NCBI GenBank assembly: GCA_035601815.1 | Contig: DATNNN010000041.1 | Span: forward strand, 1-20,256 | Length of the DNA stretch: 20,256 nt | Source: DATNNN01 sp035601815 | Lineage (GTDB): Bacteria; Pseudomonadota; Alphaproteobacteria; Rhizobiales; Xanthobacteraceae | Direction: 5' to 3' | Shown here: positions 13,926 to 20,256 of the stretch, piece after piece | Position numbering within the stretch: the stretch's first letter is position 1 | Layout: every line of letters starts with the position of its first letter | Position numbers and translations under genes: made by a program | Notes under the pieces: model-generated | Databases searched by the model: none | Told to the model about the DNA's origin: nothing | Seen by the model: the letters and a program-made list of their open reading frames with translations, nothing else

Positions 13926-14798
13926 TTGGCCTGCATGTCGAACATCTTCGCCCCCTTTGAGCCCGAACCGGACGAACGTCGCCGCCGCGCCTTCCGCGCG
14001 ATCCCGATCCGCACGCTGTTGCCCAACGTCATCACGCTCCTCTCTCTCTGCCTCGGGCTCTCGGCGATCCGCCTCGCCATCGAAGGGCGGCTCGAATTCG
14101 CGGTGGGCTGCATTGTGCTCGCCGCGATCCTCGACGGCCTCGATGGCCGCATCGCCCGCCTGTTGCAGAGCACCTCGCGCTTCGGCGCCGAGCTCGACTC
14201 GCTCGCCGACTTCGTCAACTTCGGAGTCGCCCCCGGCATCGTCCTTTACGCCTGGGGACTCGGCCAATTGCGCTCCGTAGGCTGGATCGCGGCGCTGATC
14301 TTCGCCATCTGCGCGGCGCTTAGGCTCGCGCGCTTCAATGTGATGCTGGAGGACCCGAACCGGCCCGCCTATGCGGGCAACTTCTTCGTCGGGATTCCGG
14401 CGCCGGCCGGCGCCATGGTCGTCATGCTGCCTGTGTATCTGGAGTTCCTCGGCCTGCCGCGCACGCCTGCCACTCCGCCGTTCGCCTCGGTCTACGTGGT
14501 GGCGATCGCGCTCCTGATGGTGTCGTGGCTGCCCACCTGGTCGGGCAAGAAGCTCGGCTCCCGGGTGCCGCGGGAGTACGTGCTTGCCGTATTCGTGGCC
14601 GTCGCCACGTTCACCGCGCTGCTGCTCAGCTATCCGTGGGAAGTGCTCACCATCGGCTCGCTGCTCTATCTCGGGCATCTGCCGTTCGCCTATTGGCACT
14701 ACGGCAGGCTCGAGCGGGCGCATATCGCTGCGGCCGGCGGCCTGGTGCAGCCGCAGCCCACCGCGGCCGACGAGGACCGGCCCGGCCGGCTCAACTAG
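13926..14798 (+). CDS. pssA: CDP-diacylglycerol-serine O-phosphatidyltransferase
   Basis: This integral membrane enzyme makes phosphatidylserine from CDP-diacylglycerol and serine, supplying Psd. It has the CDP-alcohol phosphotransferase signature DGxxAR-x8-G-x3-D-x3-D: D73, G74, A77, R78, G87, D91, D95, numbered from the TTG start. Around it lie several membrane helices ('LLPNVITLLSLCLGLSAI', 'WIAALIFAICAAL', 'VYVVAIALLMVSWL', 'VFVAVATFTALLL'). It belongs to the membrane-bound type II PSS and not the E. coli type. The start is ambiguous: TTG 13926 has GGAGG (13915-13919) at 6-nt spacing, whereas ATG 13935 is a better codon but lies 15 nt from it. The encoded difference is only three residues. 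It sits 34 nt after psd in the same operon. Confidence 0.93.
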   Translation: MACMSNIFAPFEPEPDERRRRAFRAIPIRTLLPNVITLLSLCLGLSAIRLAIEGRLEFAVGCIVLAAILDGLDGRIARLLQSTSRFGAELDSLADFVNFGVAPGIVLYAWGLGQLRSVGWIAALIFAICAALRLARFNVMLEDPNRPAYAGNFFVGIPAPAGAMVVMLPVYLEFLGLPRTPATPPFASVYVVAIALLMVSWLPTWSGKKLGSRVPREYVLAVFVAVATFTALLLSYPWEVLTIGSLLYLGHLPFAYWHYGRLERAHIAAAGGLVQPQPTAADEDRPGRLN

Positions 14799-14824
14799 CG
14801 ATTTTTATTTCCCGTAGCGATCGA

Positions 14825-14846
14825 CCCGCGCTTCCCATGGCGCGGG
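14825..14846. repeat. Short inverted repeat between pssA and the TRAP operon
   Basis: CCCGCGC (14825-14831) pairs with GCGCGGG (14840-14846) around an 8-nt loop in the 98-nt gap after pssA. No T-run follows, so it is at best a Rho-dependent or imperfect terminator. The TRAP promoter should lie in or near this gap, but I cannot place its boxes. Confidence 0.3.
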
Positions 14847-14896
14847 CGAGCGCGTTATCATTCAACCAACAATAAATCGGTTCCTGGGAGGAAATC

Positions 14897-15892
14897 ATGC
14901 CGTATTGGATGCGCCGCGCCTTGCTCGGCGTCGCTTTCGCCGTCGCCGTCTTCGGCCTCGCCGCGCCGGCTTCCGCGCAGACCAAGCTCAAATGGGCGCA
15001 CGTTTACGAGACAACCGAACCTTTCCACATCATGTCGGTGTGGGCAGCGCAGGAAATCAACAAACGCACCAACAACCGTTACTCGATCGACGTCTATCCG
15101 GCCTCGCAGCTCGGCAAGGAGTCCGACATCAACCAGGGACTGGCCCTCGGAACGGTCGACATGATCATTTCCGGCTCGAGCTTCGCCGCGCGCAATTATC
15201 CGCCGATTGGCGTCACCTATTATCCTTATACGTTCCGCGACGCTGACCATCTGCTCGCCTACACCAAGAGCGACGTGTTCCGCGATCTTGCCAAGGGCTA
15301 TCAGGAGAAGACCGGCCACCACATCGTCGCCGTGAGCTACTATGGCGTTCGCCACTCCACCTCGAACCGCGCCTTCGCCACCTGCGCCGAGATGAAGGGC
15401 CTGAAGATCCGCGTGCCGGACGCGCCCGCCTATCTCGCCATGCCGCGCGCCTGCGGCGCCAACACGACGCCGATCGCGTTCGCCGAGGTTTACCTGGCGT
15501 TGCAGAACGGCACGGTAGACGCCCAGGAGAATCCGCTCACTACCATCGAGGCGAAGAAGTTCTACGAGGTGCAGAAGTACATCGTCCTCACCGGCCACAT
15601 CGTCGATCACCTCAACACGGTGATCTCGCAGGGCCTGTGGGCCAAGCTTTCGGAAGAGGACCGCAAGATCTTCTCCGACGTCGCCCAGGAGGCGGCGGCC
15701 AAGTCCAACGAGCAGATCAAGGCCAAGGAGAAAGAGCTGATCGCCTTCTTCCGCCAGAAGGGGCTCACCGTGACCGAAGTGAACAAGGACGACTTCCGCG
15801 ACACGGTGCTGAAGAACGCGAGCTTCGAATCCTTCGGCTACAGCAAGGCGGACTGGGACCGAATCCAGGCGATCAAGAACCTGACCAACTAA
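14897..15892 (+). CDS. TRAP transporter substrate-binding protein (DctP family, SiaP-like)
   Basis: This 331-aa periplasmic solute receptor has a signal peptide at 1-27 (ASA cleavage before QTK). The mature protein has the DctP fold: 'YPASQLGKESDINQGLALGTVDM' early, then 'YYGVRHSTSNRAF' with R152, 'KGLKIRVPDAP' with R172 (the usual carboxylate-binding Arg), 'FAEVYLALQNGTVDAQENP' with N212, and 'KFYEVQKY'. These blocks resemble H. influenzae SiaP closely, including both of its ligand arginines, yet no nan gene is in the window. C163 and C186 flank the binding region and might form a disulfide. The Shine-Dalgarno GGGAGGA is excellent. It heads a dctP-dctQ-dctM-SDR series. The substrate is a carboxylate by family rule and is otherwise unknown. 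Confidence 0.93.
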   Translation: MPYWMRRALLGVAFAVAVFGLAAPASAQTKLKWAHVYETTEPFHIMSVWAAQEINKRTNNRYSIDVYPASQLGKESDINQGLALGTVDMIISGSSFAARNYPPIGVTYYPYTFRDADHLLAYTKSDVFRDLAKGYQEKTGHHIVAVSYYGVRHSTSNRAFATCAEMKGLKIRVPDAPAYLAMPRACGANTTPIAFAEVYLALQNGTVDAQENPLTTIEAKKFYEVQKYIVLTGHIVDHLNTVISQGLWAKLSEEDRKIFSDVAQEAAAKSNEQIKAKEKELIAFFRQKGLTVTEVNKDDFRDTVLKNASFESFGYSKADWDRIQAIKNLTN

Positions 15893-15915
15893 GCTTCGCC
15901 TTCCGCAACGTTTTT

Positions 15916-15944
15916 GCCGCCGGACGATCGCATCGCCCGGCGGC
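15916..15944 (+). repeat. Long hairpin between the TRAP receptor and permease genes
   Basis: GCCGCCGG (15916-15923) pairs with CCGGCGGC (15937-15944). Inside, CGAT (15925-15928) pairs with ATCG (15932-15935) around a CGC loop, with one A-C mismatch, giving 12 pairs. No T-run follows on the plus strand, so it is not a standard terminator. It lies 24 nt after the receptor stop and could protect the receptor mRNA from 3' decay or partly block read-through, raising receptor over permease. That role is inferred. Confidence 0.55.
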
Positions 15945-15974
15945 GGCGCGTGGGGCCTTTGCAATCGGGGACCG

Positions 15975-16547
15975 ATGGCGACCGAAGTTCACAAGCCGAT
16001 CACCGGCGACGAGCTCGCGCATACCTTCGAGGAGGCGGGGCCCGAGGCCGATCTCAGCGTCTATGCCGTCGAGGACTGGTTCACGCTCGCGTTGTTCTGG
16101 TTCATGGCGCTCGCCGTGTTCCTGCAGTTCTTCACCCGCTACGTGCTGAACGACTCCTACGGTTGGACTGAGGAGATCGCGACCTATTGCCTGGTGGTGA
16201 TCGTGTTTTGGGGCGCGGCCATGTGCGTGCGCCTGTCGCGCCATATCCAGGTCGATCTCCTGTTTCGCTTCTTGCGGCCGCGGCCGGCGCGCGTCCTTTC
16301 CACCGCCGTCGACATCGTGCGCACCGCTTTTCTCGCCTATGCGACGTATCTCGTCTGGCGTTTCAGCTGGATCGTGTTTGACGAGCGCATGGTGACGCTC
16401 AATCTTTCCAAGAGCGGGGTTTATATCGCGGTGCTCGTGGGCTTCCTGCTGATGTTCGCTCGCTCCGTGCAGATCTCCGTGTTGAACTGGAGACGCGGCT
16501 ATTCGGTGCTCGAGCGGCCCCAGGCATTCGACTCGCTGGTGCCGTGA
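15975..16547 (+). CDS. TRAP transporter small permease (DctQ family)
   Basis: This 190-aa inner-membrane protein has four predicted helices: about 36-55 'TLALFWFMALAVFLQFF', 65-85 'EEIATYCLVVIVFWGAA', 105-130 'VLSTAVDIVRTAFLAYATYLVW' and 145-165 'GVYIAVLVGFLLMFA'. The 'FFTRYVLNDSYGWTEEIA' block between helices 1 and 2 is characteristic of DctQ proteins. A 30-residue acidic cytoplasmic N-terminus precedes the first helix. It pairs with DctM to form the sodium-driven membrane part of the transporter. Its TGA shares one base with the ATG of the large permease (TGATG), so translation is coupled. An 82-nt gap containing a hairpin separates it from the receptor gene. Confidence 0.9.
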   Translation: MATEVHKPITGDELAHTFEEAGPEADLSVYAVEDWFTLALFWFMALAVFLQFFTRYVLNDSYGWTEEIATYCLVVIVFWGAAMCVRLSRHIQVDLLFRFLRPRPARVLSTAVDIVRTAFLAYATYLVWRFSWIVFDERMVTLNLSKSGVYIAVLVGFLLMFARSVQISVLNWRRGYSVLERPQAFDSLVP

Positions 16548-17953
16548 TGTTGATTCTTCTCGGCTCATTCGTTGCGCTGATGCTGCTCGGGCTTCCGGTC
16601 GCCTTCGCCATGGCGTCCGCGTCGCTTCTCTACATTATGCTCACCGGCATTGCTCCCGACGTGGTGCTCGCGCACCGCATGGTAGCGGGCGTCGAGAGTT
16701 TTCCGCTGCTCGCCGTTCCGTTCTTCATCCTCGCCGGCAACCTGATGAACATATCCGGCGTAACCGGGCGCATCTATCGCTTTGCCGTAGCGCTCGTCGG
16801 CTGGATGAAGGGCGGGCTCGGCCACGTGAACATCATCGGCTCGGTGATCTTCGCCGGCATGTCGGGCACCGCGATCGCCGACGCTGCCGGTCTTGGCACC
16901 ATCGAGATCAAGGCCATGAAGGATCACGGTTATTCGACGGAGTTCTCGGTCGGCGTGACCGCGGCGTCGGCAACGCTGGGCCCGATCATCCCGCCGTCGC
17001 TGCCCTTCGTCATCTACGGAATGATGGCCAACGTCTCGATCGGCGCCCTGTTTCTCGGCGGAGTCATCCCCGGCGCCGTGATGACCATTTTCATGATGGC
17101 GACCGTCGCCTACTACGCCCACAAGAACAAATGGGGAAGCGACGCGAAATTCTCCTGGTCTGTGTTCGCGGGCGCGCTGCTCGAGGTCGCGGTAGTATTC
17201 GGCTTTCCGCTTGTGGCGTGGCTCTTGGTGCTCGCGGGGATTTCGCCCAACGTGGCGATCGGCGTCACGCTCGTGATCTTGCTTGCGCTGGACTGGTACT
17301 TCGACTTCTCCGCGGTGATGGCGCTGATGACGCCGATCATCCTTATCGGCGGCATGACCCTGGGCTGGTTCACGCCGACGGAGGCCGCGGTCGCGGCCGT
17401 GATCTGGTCGCTGTTCCTTGGTCTCGTGCGCTACCGCACCATGACGTTCCGCTCCGTCGCCAAGGCGAGCTTCGACACCATCGAAACCACGGCCTCGGTG
17501 CTGTTCATCGTCACGGCTGCCTCCGTCTTCGCCTGGCTGCTCACTGCGAGCCAGGCGGCCCAGCTCATGTCCGACACCGTATTCGGCCTTACCCAGAACA
17601 AATGGGTCTTTCTGCTGCTCGCCAATATCTTGATTCTCTTCGTCGGCTGCTTCATCGATACCATCGCCGCCATCACCATCCTGGTGCCGATCTTGATGCC
17701 GATCGTGCTCAAGCTCGGCATCGATCCGATCCATTTCGGCCTCGTGATGACCCTAAATCTGATGATCGGGCTCCTGCACCCGCCGCTCGGCATGGTGCTG
17801 TTCGTGCTTGCCCGCGTCGCCAAGCTATCGGTCGAGCGCACCACCATGGCGATCCTGCCGTGGCTGGTCCCGCTCTTGCTTGCGCTCGTGGCGATTACCT
17901 ACATTCCCGAGTTGACGCTATGGCTGCCGCGCACCATGGGGCTGGTACGATAG
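16547..17953 (+). CDS. TRAP transporter large permease (DctM family)
   Basis: This 468-aa membrane protein has about 12 helices and is the solute- and sodium-translocating subunit. Family landmarks are 'GLPVAFAMASASLLYIML' at the N-terminus, 'LLAVPFFILAGNLMN', 'GMSGTAIADAAGLGTIEIKAM', 'ATLGPIIPPSLPFVIYG', 'GWFTPTEAAVAAVIWSLF' and the C-terminal 'LNLMIGLLHPPLGMVLFV'. The start is taken as ATG 16547, which overlaps the small-permease stop by one base. A GTG one codon upstream is possible. The short-chain dehydrogenase gene follows after 23 nt. The overall length and repeats are normal for the family. Confidence 0.95.
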   Translation: MLILLGSFVALMLLGLPVAFAMASASLLYIMLTGIAPDVVLAHRMVAGVESFPLLAVPFFILAGNLMNISGVTGRIYRFAVALVGWMKGGLGHVNIIGSVIFAGMSGTAIADAAGLGTIEIKAMKDHGYSTEFSVGVTAASATLGPIIPPSLPFVIYGMMANVSIGALFLGGVIPGAVMTIFMMATVAYYAHKNKWGSDAKFSWSVFAGALLEVAVVFGFPLVAWLLVLAGISPNVAIGVTLVILLALDWYFDFSAVMALMTPIILIGGMTLGWFTPTEAAVAAVIWSLFLGLVRYRTMTFRSVAKASFDTIETTASVLFIVTAASVFAWLLTASQAAQLMSDTVFGLTQNKWVFLLLANILILFVGCFIDTIAAITILVPILMPIVLKLGIDPIHFGLVMTLNLMIGLLHPPLGMVLFVLARVAKLSVERTTMAILPWLVPLLLALVAITYIPELTLWLPRTMGLVR

Positions 17954-17976
17954 GCCGGCGCACTGAAAGGAAGTCC

Positions 17977-18747
17977 ATGATCCAGATGCTCGATCCCAAG
18001 AACTTCACCGTGCTGATCACCGGCGCGACCTCCGGATTCGGTGCCGCCGCGGCGCGCCGCTTCGCCGGCGCCGGCGCCCGCATCATCGCCACCGGCCGCC
18101 GTGCCGACAGGCTCGCGGCCTTGCAGAAGGAGCTCGGCGCCCGCTGCCACACGGCGAACTTCGACGTCACCGACCGCGCCGCCCACGACAAGATGCTGAA
18201 AGTGCTGCCGGCGGAGTTTTCGAGAATCAACGTGGTGCTCGCCAACGCCGGCGGGGCCATCGGTCTCTCGCCAGCGCATCAGGCGGATCTCGACGATTGG
18301 GAGCAGATGATCAAGACCAACATCAACGGCCTGATCTACACCGTGCGCGCCACCTTGCCCGGCATGGTCGAACGCGACGAGGGCCACGTGGTGTGCCTGA
18401 GCTCGGTCGCCGCGAGCTATCCGTATCCAGGCGGCAATGTCTACGGCGCCAGCAAGTCGTTCGTGACGCAATTCTCCCTCAACCTGCGCGCCGATCTCCT
18501 CGGCGCCAACGTGCGCGTCACCTCGGTGGAGCCGGGTCTCGCCGAGACCGAGTTCTCGGTGGTGCGCTTCAAGGGCGACACCGAAAAGGCAGCCGCACCC
18601 TACAAGGGCCTGACCCCCATGTCGGCCGAGGACATTGCCGAGCAGATCTTCTTCTGTTGCACGCTGCCGCGCCACGTGAACATCAACCGCATCGAGTCCA
18701 TGGTGACGATGCAGGCGTTCTCGCCGTTCGCCTTCAAGCGAAAGTGA
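17977..18747 (+). CDS. Short-chain dehydrogenase/reductase (YdfG-like)
   Basis: This 256-aa classical SDR has the cofactor motif TGATSGFG (15-22), R41/R42 after the second strand (favouring NADP), NAGG (90-93), N114, and the catalytic S143-Y156-K160. The 'PGLAETEFSVVRFKGD' segment resembles YdfG-type enzymes, which oxidise 3-hydroxy acids or L-allo-threonine and reduce malonic semialdehyde. ATG 17977 follows GAAAGGAAG, 23 nt after the TRAP large permease. It probably acts on the hydroxy acid imported by that transporter, which is inferred from position. Its 3' end overlaps the convergent thiE gene by 14 nt. Confidence 0.85.
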   Translation: MIQMLDPKNFTVLITGATSGFGAAAARRFAGAGARIIATGRRADRLAALQKELGARCHTANFDVTDRAAHDKMLKVLPAEFSRINVVLANAGGAIGLSPAHQADLDDWEQMIKTNINGLIYTVRATLPGMVERDEGHVVCLSSVAASYPYPGGNVYGASKSFVTQFSLNLRADLLGANVRVTSVEPGLAETEFSVVRFKGDTEKAAAPYKGLTPMSAEDIAEQIFFCCTLPRHVNINRIESMVTMQAFSPFAFKRK

Positions 18748-19375
18748 CGCCGATGGCCCGCGCGAGCGCGCGCGCGGCCTGCTCGGGGTCGGTGGCGCCC
18801 ATGATCGCCGACACCACGGCGATGCCGTTGGCGCCGGCGGCGATGGTTTCCGCGGCGTTCTCCTGCGAAATGCCGCCAATGGCCACGATGGGGAGCGCGC
18901 TCATCTTGCGCGCCGCCACCAATCCATCAAGGCCCATCGGCGCGGCTGCGTCGGGCTTGGTCGGGGTCGCGAAAATGGGGCCGACGCCGAGATAGTCGGC
19001 GAAGCGAATGTCGGGCTTGCGCAGTTGCTCGATCGCTGTGATCGAAAGCCCGATCGTGGCGTTGGGGCCGAGGAGGGCGCGTGCGGCTTCTGCCGGCAGG
19101 TCCGATTGGCCGACATGCAGGCCGTCCGCGCCGACAGCGGCGGCGACTTCGGCGTGGTCGTTGATGATGAGCGGCACGCCGAGCGGCAGCAAGAGCTCCT
19201 TGATCGCCCGGCCAAGCTCGGCAAACGCGATGATGTCGAGCGTCTTCTCGCGCAGCTGTACCGAGGTGACGCCGCCTTTCACCGCCGCGGCCACCACGTC
19301 AGAAAGGGATGTGCCACGCAGAAAGCCGCGGTCGGTGACGAGGCAAAGCCGCAGGCTCTCCCGCCGCGCGCCCAC
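18734..19375 (-). CDS. thiE: Thiamine-phosphate synthase
   Basis: This 213-aa TIM-barrel enzyme joins hydroxymethylpyrimidine diphosphate and thiazole phosphate to thiamine phosphate. Visible motifs are 'LVTDR' (12-16), 'VQLREK' (39-44, pyrophosphate and substrate site), 'IINDH' (70-74), 'GLHVGQSDL' (85-93), 'GVGPIFATPTKPDA' (130-143) and 'AIGGIS' late in the chain. The start is GTG 19375, which directly follows the thiM TAG with no gap, so translation is coupled. No ATG in the first 20 codons offers a better start. It is controlled with thiM by the TPP riboswitch. The 3' end overlaps the SDR gene on the opposite strand. Confidence 0.94.
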   Translation of the reverse strand: MGARRESLRLCLVTDRGFLRGTSLSDVVAAAVKGGVTSVQLREKTLDIIAFAELGRAIKELLLPLGVPLIINDHAEVAAAVGADGLHVGQSDLPAEAARALLGPNATIGLSITAIEQLRKPDIRFADYLGVGPIFATPTKPDAAAPMGLDGLVAARKMSALPIVAIGGISQENAAETIAAGANGIAVVSAIMGATDPEQAARALARAIGVTFA

Positions 19376-20173
19376 CTAGAGCACCTTGAGGTGCGTCTTG
19401 ATCGCGTCGGCGTCGATGCGCTCGAGCATGTCGATGAACGCCACGCGGAACGAGCCGGGTCCTTGCGCGTGCTTCGCCGCGAGGGTCCCGCACACGCCAT
19501 AGACCGCGGCGGCCGTAGCGGCGGCGGCGAACGGATCGCGCTCGACGGCGGCGAACGCGCCCACGATCGCCGACAGCGCGCAGCCGAGCGCCGTCACCTT
19601 GGTCATGATCGGATGGCCGTTGCCGAGCCTGATCCGGTGCGAGCCGTCGGTGATGAGGTCGATCGCGCCAGAAGCCACCACCGTGCAATGAAGCCGCTCA
19701 GCCAGCGCGTCGGCGACGGCCGCCGCCTCCTCCGGGGTGTTGGCGCTATCGACGCCCTTGGGCTTGGCGCCGGCCGCTCCCGCCACCGCCAGAATTTCCG
19801 AAGCATTCCCGCGGATTACGGCTGGGCGCTCTTCCAGAAGTGCAGCGATGGTGCGGTTGCGGAAAGAGGTGGCGCCGGCGCCGACCGGGTCGAGAACCCA
19901 GGGAATGGGCTTCGTGTTTGCCGCCCTTGCCGCGAGGCGCATGGCTTCGACCCACGGCGCCGACAGCGTGCCGATATTGATCACGAGAGCGTCGGAGAGC
20001 GCCGCGAACTCGGCCACTTCCTCGCTCGCGTGCACCATGGCGGGCGAGGCGCCGATGGCCAGCAGCGCATTCGCCGCCACGTCCATCGACACATAGTTCG
20101 CGATGTTGTGGACGAGCGGGCGCTTCTTGCGCAGCGCCGCAAGCGCGAGAGCGGAACGGGATGCGATGTCCAA
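19376..20173 (-). CDS. thiM: Hydroxyethylthiazole kinase
   Basis: This 265-aa ribokinase-like enzyme phosphorylates salvaged hydroxyethylthiazole for ThiE. Landmarks are 'VHNIANYVSMDVAANALLAIGASPAM' in two parts at 21-46, 'LDPVGAGAT' (94-102), 'IRGNASEI' (120-127) and 'VTALGCALSAIVGAF' with the conserved C198 in the GC motif. The start is read as TTG 20173, because GGGAGGAG ends 3 nt before it and homologous sequence begins within a few residues. The next ATG, at residue 30, would remove conserved residues. It lies directly after the TPP aptamer, and thiE begins at its stop codon. Salvage is implied for this locus. De novo thi genes are not in the window. Confidence 0.94.
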   Translation of the reverse strand: MDIASRSALALAALRKKRPLVHNIANYVSMDVAANALLAIGASPAMVHASEEVAEFAALSDALVINIGTLSAPWVEAMRLAARAANTKPIPWVLDPVGAGATSFRNRTIAALLEERPAVIRGNASEILAVAGAAGAKPKGVDSANTPEEAAAVADALAERLHCTVVASGAIDLITDGSHRIRLGNGHPIMTKVTALGCALSAIVGAFAAVERDPFAAAATAAAVYGVCGTLAAKHAQGPGSFRVAFIDMLERIDADAIKTHLKVL

Positions 20174-20176
20174 GGT

Positions 20177-20256
20177 CTCCTCCCTTCGCTGGTGCGAACC
20201 AGATCAGGTTCCATGGGTATGATCTCAGCTCCGAGCGGAGCACCCCAGGAGTGGTG
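20177..20256 (-). promoter_or_regulatory. TPP riboswitch (THI element) upstream of thiM-thiE
   Basis: The minus strand carries the conserved thi-box parts in order: GGGGTGC (20246-20240), a GCTCC/GGAGC hairpin (P3), CTGAGA (20228-20223), ACCC, ACCTGATCTGG (20209-20199) and AGCGAAGGGA (20190-20181). It binds thiamine diphosphate and lowers expression of the thiamine genes. P1 forms between CTCC (20251-20248) and GGAG (20180-20177), and the latter is part of the thiM Shine-Dalgarno. The window ends at or just beyond the 5' side of the aptamer, so the promoter is not seen. Confidence 0.95.

Noticed and set aside
15916..15944. Rho-independent terminator after the TRAP receptor
   Set aside because: The T-run lies 5' of the helix, not 3', and the same operon continues downstream.

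Overview
The window looks like chromosomal DNA from an alphaproteobacterium of the order Hyphomicrobiales (Rhizobiales), of a Bradyrhizobium / Rhodopseudomonas / Xanthobacteraceae type. The basis is the high-GC codon usage, the family-level resemblance of nearly every protein, the cysS-cimA pair, the psd-pssA pair, the TorF-type porin and a DUF883/holin/DUF3309 stress-type cluster. This assignment rests on remembered family patterns and not on a database search. I see no insertion sequence, integrase, CRISPR array, rRNA or tRNA gene, and no clear island boundary. Most of the window is core metabolism and envelope biology.

Left part (1-4811). The window opens inside a fumarylacetoacetase-like gene. 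A metallo-beta-lactamase-fold protein, an MhpA-type FAD-dependent aromatic hydroxylase and a tiny DUF2783 protein follow on the same strand, the last two overlapping by 4 nt. Together they look like the end of an aromatic-ring catabolic operon. A 255-nt intergenic region with several palindromes leads to a TorF-family outer-membrane protein that ends in a strong Rho-independent terminator. A small secreted protein with six cysteines in its mature part lies opposite.

Middle (4812-11103). cysS (Cys-tRNA synthetase) and cimA (citramalate synthase, isoleucine route) overlap by 4 nt. A 12-bp hairpin covers the cysS Shine-Dalgarno. A VOC-family protein and a DUF3750 protein converge with abutting stop codons. 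On the minus strand a DUF883 (YqjD/ElaB-like), holin-family (YqjE-like) and DUF3309 series resembles a general-stress cluster and has a candidate EcfG-type promoter. A LOG-family nucleotide phosphoribohydrolase lies upstream of it.

Right part (11211-20256). An Atm1-type ABC exporter, psd and pssA are closely packed. Psd and PssA are the two enzymes that make phosphatidylethanolamine from CDP-diacylglycerol and serine. A SiaP-like TRAP transporter (substrate-binding protein, small and large permeases) and a short-chain dehydrogenase follow, with a long hairpin between the binding-protein gene and the permease genes. On the minus strand a TPP riboswitch controls thiM and thiE (thiazole salvage and thiamine-phosphate synthesis). 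The riboswitch P1 helix appears to contain the thiM Shine-Dalgarno directly.

I did not find a clearly new multi-gene system. The best leads are the MBL protein that has lost all Zn2-site ligands, the cysS leader hairpin, the SiaP-like TRAP operon without visible sialic-acid genes, the DUF3750 protein with a possible His/Ser papain-like signature, and the compact riboswitch.
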